A DNA stretch of 28,788 nucleotides from NCBI GenBank assembly GCA_964344775.1, contig CAYFOO010000012.1:1-28788 (forward strand), written 5' to 3'. The notes under the pieces are model-generated. The model was not told where the DNA came from and did no database searches. It saw nothing but the letters and a program-made list of their open reading frames with translations. Positions 8,271-15,968 of the stretch are shown piece by piece; position 1 is the first letter of the stretch; each line of letters begins with the position of its first letter. The translations under genes were made by a program, and so were the position numbers. The DNA is from CAYFMH01 sp964344775 (GTDB taxonomy: Bacteria; Patescibacteriota; Gracilibacteria; UBA4473).

Positions 8271-9332
8271 TTAATTTAAATTATCAATTAAATCTAACAT
8301 TAATCTTCGGTTCTCAGGAGATGGCATAAAATTAGAATTGTTAATATTTTCTTCCAATCCATCAAGAAAGTTCAACAATTGTTCTCTAATATATTCAGAA
8401 TTTCTCAACTCTCCCTCTGGCGTAGCCGGATTTCTTTTAAGATTTGTAATATAATCTACTCCATTTTTGAGATTTTGCAATCGTGCCTCTAGCCATTTAT
8501 TTCCTCTTTTAGAAAGCATCTCACCAGCTACTTCATCTCCTCGCACCATAAATTCTTTTAAATCTGTTCTTTTTATCATATTCCCTTGTTCTTCCAGTAT
8601 TTTCCAAGTATCTCTCGTGCTCATCCCTTCAAATCGATACACTGCTGTGGTATCAGGCAATTTATCCGCTTTTTTACTTGCTCTTTTTAGTGCTTCCACC
8701 CCATTTTTCGCCTTTTTTGCCCTCCCAAAAAATACACTTCCTACTACCATTGCCGTACTCATTTCATCCCCGTGGTTGAACGCTGCATCAATCTCCGCTC
8801 CTGGCAAAAAAGCTTCTACAAAGTCTTTTCGTTCTGCATCGGTCATATTCGCAAAAATATCCGAAATTTCCCGCAAACTCGTATCATATTCTGCTAATTG
8901 TTCATCAACCCAACCAACCGCTTGATCCACCTGTGCCCTTTTTTCAGGCGGAAATGAGGCGTATCGTTCTTTTGCAAAATTAACTGTGGTTTCTACACCT
9001 TCTACAACTGCTTCGGCTGTCTGATCCAAAAATTCCCCAAATCCTCGCATTCTTTCTTGAAAAGAAGTTTCAAAACCTTTTTTGAGCTCGTTTCTATCTT
9101 GTTCCATTCTCTGCAATCTTCCGGCAATAAATTCTTGATCTTCAGGTTCTGCCGTTGTGGCTAAATTTGCAATCTCTGCAATGGCTTGTTCTCCCACTTG
9201 AAAAGCTTGATTGGCTATTTCATCAGGATTTTCTGGTTTTTCAGACAAACTTTGCTTTTCATTGGATTCGAACCTGGTTCCTGGCCCAGATTCTTGGAAA
9301 AATATAAATTTTTGTTTCTCTAAAAATCTCAT
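8271..9332 (-). CDS. Unknown 353-aa soluble helical protein in the export operon
   Basis: No family is recognised. The N-terminus (MRFLEKQKFIFFQESGPGTRFESNEKQ) is not a convincing signal peptide. Residues 30-175 are acidic and helical with heptad-like stretches (IANLATTAEPEDQEFIAGRLQRMEQ, AEAVVEGVETTVNFAKERY). A short hydrophobic stretch near 192-200 (MSTAMVVGSVFF) is too short for a sure membrane span. The C-terminal third is basic then acidic. Its ATG overlaps the stop of the 9329-9685 gene by 4 bp and its stop lies 2 bp before the next start, so translation is probably coupled. Substrate of, or accessory to, the exporter is possible but unproven. Confidence 0.78.
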   Translation of the reverse strand: MRFLEKQKFIFFQESGPGTRFESNEKQSLSEKPENPDEIANQAFQVGEQAIAEIANLATTAEPEDQEFIAGRLQRMEQDRNELKKGFETSFQERMRGFGEFLDQTAEAVVEGVETTVNFAKERYASFPPEKRAQVDQAVGWVDEQLAEYDTSLREISDIFANMTDAERKDFVEAFLPGAEIDAAFNHGDEMSTAMVVGSVFFGRAKKAKNGVEALKRASKKADKLPDTTAVYRFEGMSTRDTWKILEEQGNMIKRTDLKEFMVRGDEVAGEMLSKRGNKWLEARLQNLKNGVDYITNLKRNPATPEGELRNSEYIREQLLNFLDGLEENINNSNFMPSPENRRLMLDLIDNLN

Positions 9333-9685
9333 TTTTTAAATATTTTATCCATTTGTACCAAAATTCGTTTTATCTCTTCTTGTTCTCCTTCTTTGCTTCG
9401 CCCCTCTCGTCGGTGTACCACTTCAATTTTTATATTTCTGGTTTCTCTCTTTTTGTTTTCTGAATATTTTTTAATCATCTCTGCTTCTGAATTAGTCAAA
9501 TTAACAAAATCCCCTTCATGAAGACCTTGTTCTTTTTTCAGCAACTTTTTAAGTTCTGCAGCCTTTTCTGCAGATAGATTTGGAACCACATTGATCCACT
9601 CAAATTTTTTCTCTACCGGAACAATCTCTGATACGAGGATCAGTTCAGCTAGTTCTGCGATTTCCGGTTTCGTTAAATTGGCCAT
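9329..9685 (-). CDS. Unknown 118-aa protein in the export operon
   Basis: No family is recognised. The protein begins MANLTKPEIAELAELILVSEIVP and continues through a helical, charged region (LSAEKAAELKKLLKKEQGL) to a basic central part (ENKKRETRNIKIEVVHRREGRSKEG) and a C-terminal helix. No export signal or membrane segment is evident. It starts 17 bp after the adaptor gene stop and overlaps the next gene by 4 bp. The start ATG is preceded by CCTAAATT, with no ribosome binding site. Confidence 0.72.
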   Translation of the reverse strand: MANLTKPEIAELAELILVSEIVPVEKKFEWINVVPNLSAEKAAELKKLLKKEQGLHEGDFVNLTNSEAEMIKKYSENKKRETRNIKIEVVHRREGRSKEGEQEEIKRILVQMDKIFKK

Positions 9686-9702
9686 AATTTAGGGGACAAA
9701 GT

Positions 9703-11274
9703 TTAATTTTTTACAGCCGTAACTACTCGGTCACCCTCTTCGATTCCTTCCAGTACTTCTACTTCTCCCTCTGATCCCCGGAGTCCAGTTTTTATCGTTA
9801 TTTTTTGAGCGATTTCTTTGTCCTCATCATCTTTTGTTAGGATTTGCACTGATTTAATTCCTTCGCTAGAGATTACAGCCCTCTGTGGGATAGCCAGTAC
9901 ATTTGCTCGTTTGCCGGTGATAATTTCCAGATCCGCTGTCATGCCTGGGAGAATATTTTGAGATTTTATGGCCTCCTCAAAATCTATTTTTACTTCGTAA
10001 TAGACTACTCCCTGCACCATTGTTTCTGCGGGATTAGTATTTCTCACTTTTCCCATGAAGATTCTTTCTTCTAAGGCATCAAAAGTGATTTCCACGGTAT
10101 CATCTATTTTTACTTTGGCGATATCGACCTCTGGCACATTCGCCTCAATTTCATAATTCTCTCCCATGAGAGAGATCAATATCTCATTCATGCCTACGAT
10201 GGCCCCAGTCTTTGCCTCCTGCTTGGTTATCACCCCATTGATTGGGGACCTCAGAACTGTTTCTGCTAATTTTGCTTGTATGCGTTTCACTTGTGCTTCA
10301 GCGGACTTCACCTCTGCTCCGTAGATGCTGATTTGTTCTGGTCGAGTGCCAGATTGAGCCAGAGACAATTCTTTTTTTGAGACATTGAAAGTTGTTTCCG
10401 CTGTGTTGAGCTTTTCTTCAGCCGCAGAAAGATTGGCTAGTGCGGTGTTGATGTTTGTTCGAGCTGTAGCGATATCTATACCCCAGTTATCAATGGTGGT
10501 AGTTGAAATATAGGCATTTGGAGCCAAATCGTTTACCATAAATGCCAGATTATCTAGCAATGATTTCACTTGTAGACAGTTGGCTTTTGCTTTTTTTCCA
10601 GATTTCCTGAAATCTTTTTCCCATGGAAGTTCTGTCAGGTCATTACTCCAAGATTTTAACATTTTCCCAATCAAAAACCGTGCTTCGTTAGCATCAATCC
10701 GCATTTGTGATTTGTTTGGACGAAAAATAATCTGAGGATTGTTTGTTTGTGCATTCTGGAACATCTGATCAGCTTGATTTCGGATGGCATAATCTGCTTG
10801 GGTGTAGGCCTCACGAATTTTATCGATGAGATTATTCTTTGCATCCTGAATGCTAATCTGTGCTTTTTTTACTTTCGTTTTTTGTACTTGTATTTCTTCA
10901 GATCGAGTCCCCGTTTGAGCTTCTTGGAGTCGAGCTTTTTCTCGTTCTAGATTGGCCTGGGCCTGGAGTAGTTCTGCCTGCAGTTCTCCACTTTTTAGCG
11001 TAAGAAGAATTTCTCCCTTTCGGATTTTGTCTCCTATATCCACATTTACTTGGGCGATTTTCCCACTATTTTCGAAGGCTAGATCTACTTCTTTAATTGG
11101 TTTTACCTGACCAGTAACACTTACTTGTTGTACGATATCCGCCTTTTTTGCGATGATGAAGTCGTACTTGGACGGTTCTTCTTTTTGTGATCGGGAAAAG
11201 GCATAAACACTGATAGCTCCGATGGCAAGTGCTACCAGAATTTGTTTGAGTGTGATTTTTGAAAGAAAACGCAT
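9703..11274 (-). CDS. Periplasmic adaptor (membrane fusion) protein, MacA/HlyD family
   Basis: The 523-residue protein begins with a signal anchor (SKITLKQILVALAIGAISVYAFS). A barrel/lipoyl half-motif follows (VSVTGQVKPIKEVDLAFENSGKIAQVNVDIGDKIRKGEILLTL). A long coiled-coil hairpin comes next, with matching turns QTGTRSEEI and QSGTRPEQI in its two arms. The second lipoyl half (ETVLRSPINGVITKQEAKTGAIV) and a beta-barrel/membrane-proximal domain complete the plan. It is longer than typical MacA (about 370-400 residues), because residues 150-270 insert an extra helical region between the hairpin arms. It would link the MacB-type permease to export across the envelope. It is the first gene of the leftward operon. 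Confidence 0.9.
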   Translation of the reverse strand: MRFLSKITLKQILVALAIGAISVYAFSRSQKEEPSKYDFIIAKKADIVQQVSVTGQVKPIKEVDLAFENSGKIAQVNVDIGDKIRKGEILLTLKSGELQAELLQAQANLEREKARLQEAQTGTRSEEIQVQKTKVKKAQISIQDAKNNLIDKIREAYTQADYAIRNQADQMFQNAQTNNPQIIFRPNKSQMRIDANEARFLIGKMLKSWSNDLTELPWEKDFRKSGKKAKANCLQVKSLLDNLAFMVNDLAPNAYISTTTIDNWGIDIATARTNINTALANLSAAEEKLNTAETTFNVSKKELSLAQSGTRPEQISIYGAEVKSAEAQVKRIQAKLAETVLRSPINGVITKQEAKTGAIVGMNEILISLMGENYEIEANVPEVDIAKVKIDDTVEITFDALEERIFMGKVRNTNPAETMVQGVVYYEVKIDFEEAIKSQNILPGMTADLEIITGKRANVLAIPQRAVISSEGIKSVQILTKDDEDKEIAQKITIKTGLRGSEGEVEVLEGIEEGDRVVTAVKN

Positions 11275-11285
11275 TTTTTAAATTC

Positions 11286-11314
11286 ATTATATCTAATAAT
11301 TGTAGCATAAATAA
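11286..11314 (-). promoter_or_regulatory. Candidate promoter of the export operon
   Basis: On the minus strand a perfect TATAAT (11286-11291) lies 11 nt before the adaptor ATG, with a weak TTATTT (11309-11314) 17 bp upstream. Transcription would begin only about 5 nt before the ATG, so the message would be nearly leaderless. Confidence 0.45.
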
Positions 11315-11335
11315 GCGAAAAAAACAAGGAGAAGG

Positions 11336-11356
11336 TTGTAGGTTATAAGTTGTAGG
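11336..11356. repeat. Heptamer tract (three units)
   Basis: TTGTAGG, TTATAAG, TTGTAGG in tandem in the divergent gap between the adaptor and dipeptidase genes. The word TTGTAGG recurs in the terminator at 25561-25627. Confidence 0.45.
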
Positions 11357-11416
11357 TGGGAGGGAATAATTATTTTATTGTTAAAACTTTATAATTTCTC
11401 ACCTGTCACCTATATC

Positions 11417-11458
11417 CTTTTCCTTTTGACTTTCGACTTTTTACTTTTAACTTATTCC
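11417..11458. repeat. Period-7 tract touching the dipeptidase start codon
   Basis: Heptamers such as TTTTGAC, TTTCGAC, TTTTTAC, TTTTAAC and TTATTCC (11424-11458) run up to 1 bp before the ATG at 11460. Like the tract at 332-366 it leaves no room for a Shine-Dalgarno sequence. Confidence 0.55.
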
Positions 11459-11459
11459 C

Positions 11460-12422
11460 ATGTCTTTTTCATTTTGCGATTTTCATTCTGACGGCTGGCT
11501 CGACCATCGGGATCCGCATACTAAGGATCTCCCAGGAAGACACGAACAAACCAAAGGAATTGAAAAATTAGAGCTCATTTACGTGGCACTTTTTATTGAG
11601 CATTTTCCGATGTTCAAGGAACAGTTTGAATCTCGGCAGGAGGCTCAAAAAGCTTATCACCAAAAGACTCTCGAACTTGGGAAAAGTATCGATCGATCTC
11701 CAAAAATGCAGGTGGTGAGGTGTAAAAAAGATCTTACCCTTCCAGGACTTCGAACAATTCTTCACGTAGAAGGACTCAACACGGTGACGAGTGAAAAAAC
11801 ATTTTCCCGACTGGACGAACTCTGGAATCTGGGTATCCGAAGCATGGGGCCGATCTATGCTCATGAAAAAAAGCTCGGTGGCGGAAATCGGATGGACCCT
11901 AACATTGGGCTGACTGATATCGGAAAACTCGTGATCGAAAAAATGTGGGATCTGGGAATGGTACTTGATCTGGCACACTGTAATGAAAAGACCAAAGACG
12001 ACATCCTCGCTCTCAAAATGCCCAAAAAGACAAAAATTTGTTATACCCACGGAGCGGTCCTGGATGATAAAAATGAATCTATTCGCTATCGAGCCATTCG
12101 GAAAGAGCAAGCTCTCGAGGTGATCCGACGAGGAGGGATCATTGGAATTAGCGTGGCAACTCCTTTTGTGGCTTCGGTCGATCATTTTATTGAGCAGATT
12201 TGCATGCTGGGAGAGATTAATAATTTTGAAGGCGTTTGTGTGGGGACCGATTTCGGGGGAATCACTTCTGATACACTAATTGATAGTCTCAGAAACTATG
12301 AAGAAGTTCTTGATTTTGTCCCCAAAAAGCTCAAAAAAGCAGGCGTCAGTAACGAAAATATCAAAAAAGTGATGGGCGGAAATGTCTGGCGATTTACGGA
12401 AGGGTTTTTGCCAGAGTGTTAG
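11460..12422 (+). CDS. Peptidase family M19 (membrane/renal dipeptidase-like)
   Basis: The 320-residue protein has the M19 TIM-barrel metal ligands in order: DFHSD (H9, D11), LHVEG (E104), LAHCN (H173), YTHG (H197) and GTDFGG (D264). The closing GGNVWRF matches the family's C-terminal GxNxLR. M19 enzymes hydrolyse dipeptides, often with a D-residue or with L-D bonds, using two zinc ions. No signal peptide is present, so it is probably cytoplasmic. It converges on the ATP-grasp/amidohydrolase gene with a 4-bp overlap of the two stops, which suggests a related job in small-peptide turnover. Confidence 0.9.
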   Translation: MSFSFCDFHSDGWLDHRDPHTKDLPGRHEQTKGIEKLELIYVALFIEHFPMFKEQFESRQEAQKAYHQKTLELGKSIDRSPKMQVVRCKKDLTLPGLRTILHVEGLNTVTSEKTFSRLDELWNLGIRSMGPIYAHEKKLGGGNRMDPNIGLTDIGKLVIEKMWDLGMVLDLAHCNEKTKDDILALKMPKKTKICYTHGAVLDDKNESIRYRAIRKEQALEVIRRGGIIGISVATPFVASVDHFIEQICMLGEINNFEGVCVGTDFGGITSDTLIDSLRNYEEVLDFVPKKLKKAGVSNENIKKVMGGNVWRFTEGFLPEC

Positions 12423-14434
12423 GCTTGATATTTCTCCCAAAACCCCATAATCACGCCCACCATCTTCTCATGATGATCCTTCAACTTATCCGCATCGATC
12501 AACATCTGCTCCTCATCCATAAAAAGTCCTCTCCGAAACTCAATCTGCACCCCCGGTAACCGATCCCGATGAGCAAAGTTTTTGAGTAAAAAAGCTCCTC
12601 CGAAGGGATCATTGACCGCTACAGAATATCCAGCCGATTCAAACTCTTTTTTGAGCAGTTCGGTGGTCTCTCGATCACACGAAAGATAATCAATGTTTGA
12701 AATCACCACATCCGCTCTCTTGTTTTCTGAAGTAGGGTTTTTCCCCTGGGGATAACTCCGCATCGTGTGCCCCGCAATGAAAAACTTGATATCTGCCTCC
12801 TCCAATAATTTTTTTATCTCCAAATAATAATTGATGTGATGATCGAGACGTTCTTGGTGTTCTTCATTATTAATCGGTTCATGATAGATCTCTTTCCCCG
12901 TATCCAGAGTTTTGATCACTACCCCACTCCGAGTCTCAGGGGTATCTCCAGCCTCATGATCCACCGCCCGATTGAGATCACAAAAAATCCGATTATAAGT
13001 CGCCGGCACACAATAAAATTTTTCAGACGTATAAATATCTCTGCTCCCCACATCGAAGTACCATTTTATCTCCTCTGTTTCGATTTTTGTTTTTGCCCGG
13101 ACATGCTCAGGGAGCACGTTTGAAGCGTGCGGCAGAGCCATGAGGATTGGTAATTTTTTAGTCATTTCTTTTAGACGAATCGATTTTTGTACTTGAAAAA
13201 GGAGATCGATGGAAATTTTTTCTACTTCTTTGTATTTATCACCCTCCACCAAAAATTTCAAAACAAAACTTTTTCCATCAGAAGCACGTCCCACTCCCTG
13301 TCCAATCCTTCTATTGTGCGTAATGTGAAAAACATCGGCTCGGTCTTCTAAAAAGCTGGTATCAATGGACTCCAGAACTCCATTTTCGGGAGAAAAAACC
13401 TCCACCACAGCCGCACATCGGTGAATAGATTCCGACATGTCTGGTTTTTCTCCAAGTGCTGACCTGATAGCCGCCATGTCGTACTCCCCACTACGAGCAT
13501 GTTCCCATATTTCTGAACGAAACCCACCTCCTCGGGCCGCAATTTCGATTAATCGACAGTCTTTTTTTTCTCGATCATAAAAAACCTCCGTATGCGTCGT
13601 ACAAAAATCAGCCCCCAGAGCTTCAAGTCCCTGCGTCACTACCTCAAAAATATGTTCTTTTTCAGATGTTTCCAATTCATCGAATTCCATAATCCGAATC
13701 GGCAAGTGATGGTCATTAAATTCTAAATCTTCAGAGAGCACGTACTTGGTAATGGGAGTAAAATAAATTTTTCGATCAACGATAAAGGCGTCTACCGTAA
13801 GTTCAAGCCCATGAAGCATGGATTCAAGCAAGAAATAAGTTTTTGGATCCGGAGTTTCTATGACCTTCGGATAATTTTTAAACACTCGCTGCATGTTATC
13901 TGACTCTGCCGTCAGAGAATCCTGGAAAAATTTGAGCGTTGTTTCGAGCTCTTCCCGGTTTCTTACTTTTGCGACATATTTTGAGTGAATTCCAGCGATT
14001 TGTTTGAGAATTAATGGAAATCCGTGGATCCGAATAAAAGCCTCTGCATCATTGATAGACTTGATCAGCATGAAGTCGGCAGAAGGGGCATTGTGATCGG
14101 CAAAAGCTTTTCGCATCAAGTATTTATTTCGGAATTTTGCCGCGTTCTCATATTCCACTCCGGGGAGGCGAAAAGTATCGGCAATGGCTGAAACCTGAAT
14201 CGTAAAATCTTCGTATCGGGTAAGGACCGCATCAATTTTTTTATCTTTTAAAACCTTATAAATCTGATTCCAATCATAAATATCGGTTACCTGAAAAATC
14301 GCATCGAAGTGTTTTTCATATTTTTCTTTGTATTCTGATTTTTCAGTCAATAAATAAACTTTGTGTCCTTCTTTTTTAGCCGGTTCCACATGATTTTTTC
14401 TGCCTCGATATCCAACAAACAGTATATTTTTCAT
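12419..14434 (-). CDS. ATP-grasp ligase fused to an N-formylglutamate amidohydrolase-like domain
   Basis: Two domains are visible in 671 residues. Residues 1-330 are an ATP-grasp carboxylate-amine ligase: a Rossmann-like start (KNILFVGYRGRKNH), central KYLMRKAFADHNAPSADF and FPLILKQIAGIHSKYV, and the metal/ATP site HTEVFYDREKKDCRLIEIAARGGG. Residues of about 425-671 resemble N-formylglutamate amidohydrolase (PHASNVLP, DVGSRDIYTS, CDLNRAVDHEAGDT, FFIAGHTMRSYP, VQIEFRRGLFM). Ligase plus amidohydrolase suggests building or editing an amide-linked small molecule or dipeptide; the substrate is unknown. I chose the ATG at 14434 because the frame upstream of it begins at a TTG with a poor leader sequence, and the Rossmann strand begins right after this ATG. 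It faces porB divergently across 87 bp. Confidence 0.85.
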   Translation of the reverse strand: MKNILFVGYRGRKNHVEPAKKEGHKVYLLTEKSEYKEKYEKHFDAIFQVTDIYDWNQIYKVLKDKKIDAVLTRYEDFTIQVSAIADTFRLPGVEYENAAKFRNKYLMRKAFADHNAPSADFMLIKSINDAEAFIRIHGFPLILKQIAGIHSKYVAKVRNREELETTLKFFQDSLTAESDNMQRVFKNYPKVIETPDPKTYFLLESMLHGLELTVDAFIVDRKIYFTPITKYVLSEDLEFNDHHLPIRIMEFDELETSEKEHIFEVVTQGLEALGADFCTTHTEVFYDREKKDCRLIEIAARGGGFRSEIWEHARSGEYDMAAIRSALGEKPDMSESIHRCAAVVEVFSPENGVLESIDTSFLEDRADVFHITHNRRIGQGVGRASDGKSFVLKFLVEGDKYKEVEKISIDLLFQVQKSIRLKEMTKKLPILMALPHASNVLPEHVRAKTKIETEEIKWYFDVGSRDIYTSEKFYCVPATYNRIFCDLNRAVDHEAGDTPETRSGVVIKTLDTGKEIYHEPINNEEHQERLDHHINYYLEIKKLLEEADIKFFIAGHTMRSYPQGKNPTSENKRADVVISNIDYLSCDRETTELLKKEFESAGYSVAVNDPFGGAFLLKNFAHRDRLPGVQIEFRRGLFMDEEQMLIDADKLKDHHEKMVGVIMGFWEKYQA

Positions 14435-14521
14435 AGCTTGGGACTTACACTTATACCTCAAAATTGATTTTTTTGAAAATTAAATTTCCAAATTTTTAAA
14501 ATACTTTATATTTATTTCGTA

Positions 14522-15487
14522 ATGGCTACTGAAAATAAACCTTTCATTCCCAATCTCAAAGTGGTTTCTCAAAATCCACAAAGATTAGCTTCGGGACACC
14601 GACTCTGTCCGGGGTGTGGGATTTCTGTAATTTTGAAGCAGGTACTTACCACCATCGATAATCCGATCGTGACGGCCAATGCGACAGGGTGCTCAGAAAT
14701 TTGCTCTGGAGCGTATCCGTACACAAGCTTCCGAACCCCTTGGATTCATTCGCTTTTTGAAAACGCCGCTAGCGTGATCTCCGGAGTAGAATCCACCTGG
14801 AAATCCTGGGAGAAGCGAGGGAAGCTCAATAAAACGCAAAAGAAAATAAAATTTTTAGCCGTAGGAGGAGATGGAGCGACGTATGACATTGGATTCCAAT
14901 GGCTCTCCGGAGCACTCGAAAGAGGACATGATTTTGTATACATTTGCTTCGATAACGAAGGATATATGAATACCGGCTACCAGAGATCCGGAGCCACGCC
15001 TGCAGGATTTAAAACAAATACAACGCCTGTTGGTACAGAAATTACTGGAAAACCTCAAAAACGAAAGAATTTGACCAAAATTTTGGCCGCACACGATGTG
15101 CCCTACATCGCCCAGGCCAATCCAGCAAACTTTGCTGACCTGATGAAAAAAGCCCATCGGGCATTTGAAGTGGAAGGACCGGCTTTTATCAACTGTTTCT
15201 CTGTCTGTCCGACCAACTGGAAATCCGATCCGCAGAAGGGGATGACGCTCTCGCAACTTGCGATTGATTCAAATTTTTGGCCGCTGTATGAGGTGGATGA
15301 TGGCAAATGGAAGATCAACTATCGCCCACGAGATCCAGAAGAAAAACTTGCAGAATTCCTGGGGATGCAAGGGCGGACGAAACACCTACTGAAACCAAAT
15401 AATAAAAAAATCCTTGAGAATCTGCAGGCACGGATCCAGGAGGATTGGGATTATCTCGAAAAAATGGAAACGGCGTTTCCGTTGTGA
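14522..15487 (+). CDS. 2-oxoacid:ferredoxin oxidoreductase, beta subunit (PorB/KorB type)
   Basis: The 321-residue protein has the beta-subunit hallmarks. LCPGCG (C29, C32), GCSEIC (C57) and SVCP (C229) supply the [4Fe-4S] ligands. The thiamine diphosphate site appears as GGDGATYDIGFQ (D117) and DNEGYMNTGYQRSG (N145). The enzyme oxidises pyruvate or a related 2-oxoacid to the acyl-CoA and passes electrons to ferredoxin. The alpha/gamma/delta subunits are not adjacent: upstream is a divergent gene, downstream a hairpin and tRNA-Tyr. The alpha-gamma partner is therefore encoded elsewhere. A -10-like TATATT (14507-14512) lies 9 nt before the ATG, suggesting a nearly leaderless message. The TGA stop shows that UGA is not reassigned. 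Confidence 0.9.
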   Translation: MATENKPFIPNLKVVSQNPQRLASGHRLCPGCGISVILKQVLTTIDNPIVTANATGCSEICSGAYPYTSFRTPWIHSLFENAASVISGVESTWKSWEKRGKLNKTQKKIKFLAVGGDGATYDIGFQWLSGALERGHDFVYICFDNEGYMNTGYQRSGATPAGFKTNTTPVGTEITGKPQKRKNLTKILAAHDVPYIAQANPANFADLMKKAHRAFEVEGPAFINCFSVCPTNWKSDPQKGMTLSQLAIDSNFWPLYEVDDGKWKINYRPRDPEEKLAEFLGMQGRTKHLLKPNNKKILENLQARIQEDWDYLEKMETAFPL

Positions 15488-15553
15488 GTGTGGAATAATA
15501 GGATGAAATTAACCAAAATTTTACGACCGATTAGGCGTGAAATTTTGAGACGA

Positions 15554-15615
15554 AGAAATGACGGAATAAGCGAAATGAAATCTGCAAGATTTCATGCAGA
15601 CATGTAGTCATTTCT
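15554..15615. repeat. Nested inverted repeat between porB and tRNA-Tyr
   Basis: Outer arms AGAAATGAC (15554-15562) and GTCATTTCT (15607-15615) enclose a perfect 9-bp inner hairpin ATGAAATCT-GCA-AGATTTCAT (15575-15595). It lies where the convergent porB and tRNA-Tyr transcripts meet, but no T-run follows, so it is not a standard intrinsic terminator. Confidence 0.55.
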
Positions 15616-15620
15616 GAGGA

Positions 15621-15705
15621 TGGTGGGCAGGGAGGGATTCGAACCCCCGAAGGCTAAGCCGGCAGATTTACAGTCTGCTGCGTTTGACCGCTCCGCAACC
15701 TACCC
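15621..15705 (-). tRNA. tRNA-Tyr(GUA)
   Basis: Read on the minus strand the 85-nt sequence begins GGGTAGG and ends CCTGCCC-A-CCA with CCA encoded. The anticodon arm is GCAGA-CTGTAAA-TCTGC with GTA at 15669-15671. The long variable arm and the T arm GGGGGTTCGAATCCCTC fit bacterial tRNA-Tyr, a class II tRNA. Confidence 0.95.
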
Positions 15706-15708
15706 GTC

Positions 15709-15833
15709 GCCGCCGAAGGCGGCATAAATTTAAAAGCCTCGGGAGTTTATTTTTGCTAAGGGAAAAGTCAATCTTTGCAGGTTCAAAGTTCCTCGTGTCC
15801 GCCGTAGCTTTAGCGAAGGCTGGGACTTTGAAC
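15709..15833. repeat. GC-rich hairpin and GTTCAAAGT inverted repeat
   Basis: A perfect hairpin GCCGCC-GAA-GGCGGC occupies 15709-15723, three bases upstream of tRNA-Tyr. Further on, GTTCAAAGTTCC (15781-15792) and GGGACTTTGAAC (15822-15833) form a 53-bp inverted repeat. Its interior (15798-15823) is itself an imperfect palindrome beginning TCCGCCGTAGCTTTAGCG. No gene is supported in 15706-15968. Confidence 0.55.
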
Positions 15834-15868
15834 TATCGGCTTCAGTCAAAAAAGATGGCTGAAAAATT

Positions 15869-15942
15869 AGGATCAACGTTCCACCCTACGTTTTTTCTAA
15901 AAAGTACATCCAAACTTCGGGGGACAAGAGAACATTGATCCT
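15869..15942. repeat. AGGATCAA inverted repeat, left copy
   Basis: Arms AGGATCAACGTTC (15869-15881) and GAACATTGATCCT (15930-15942) match at 12 of 13 positions across a 48-bp loop. The same arms recur as a tight palindrome at 16744-16768, on the other side of the CxxCH protein gene. Confidence 0.6.
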
Positions 15943-15968
15943 GATAAGTTTTTGGACTACTTCAATAT

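Noticed and set aside
14435..14461. TTG start for the ATP-grasp fusion
   Set aside because: The first strand of the Rossmann-like fold begins right after the ATG at 14434, and the TTG extension has no supporting signal.
14522..15487. UGA recoding to glycine, as in some Gracilibacteria
   Set aside because: UGA ends porB at the expected place, and no gene here needs a UGA read-through to restore its family alignment.
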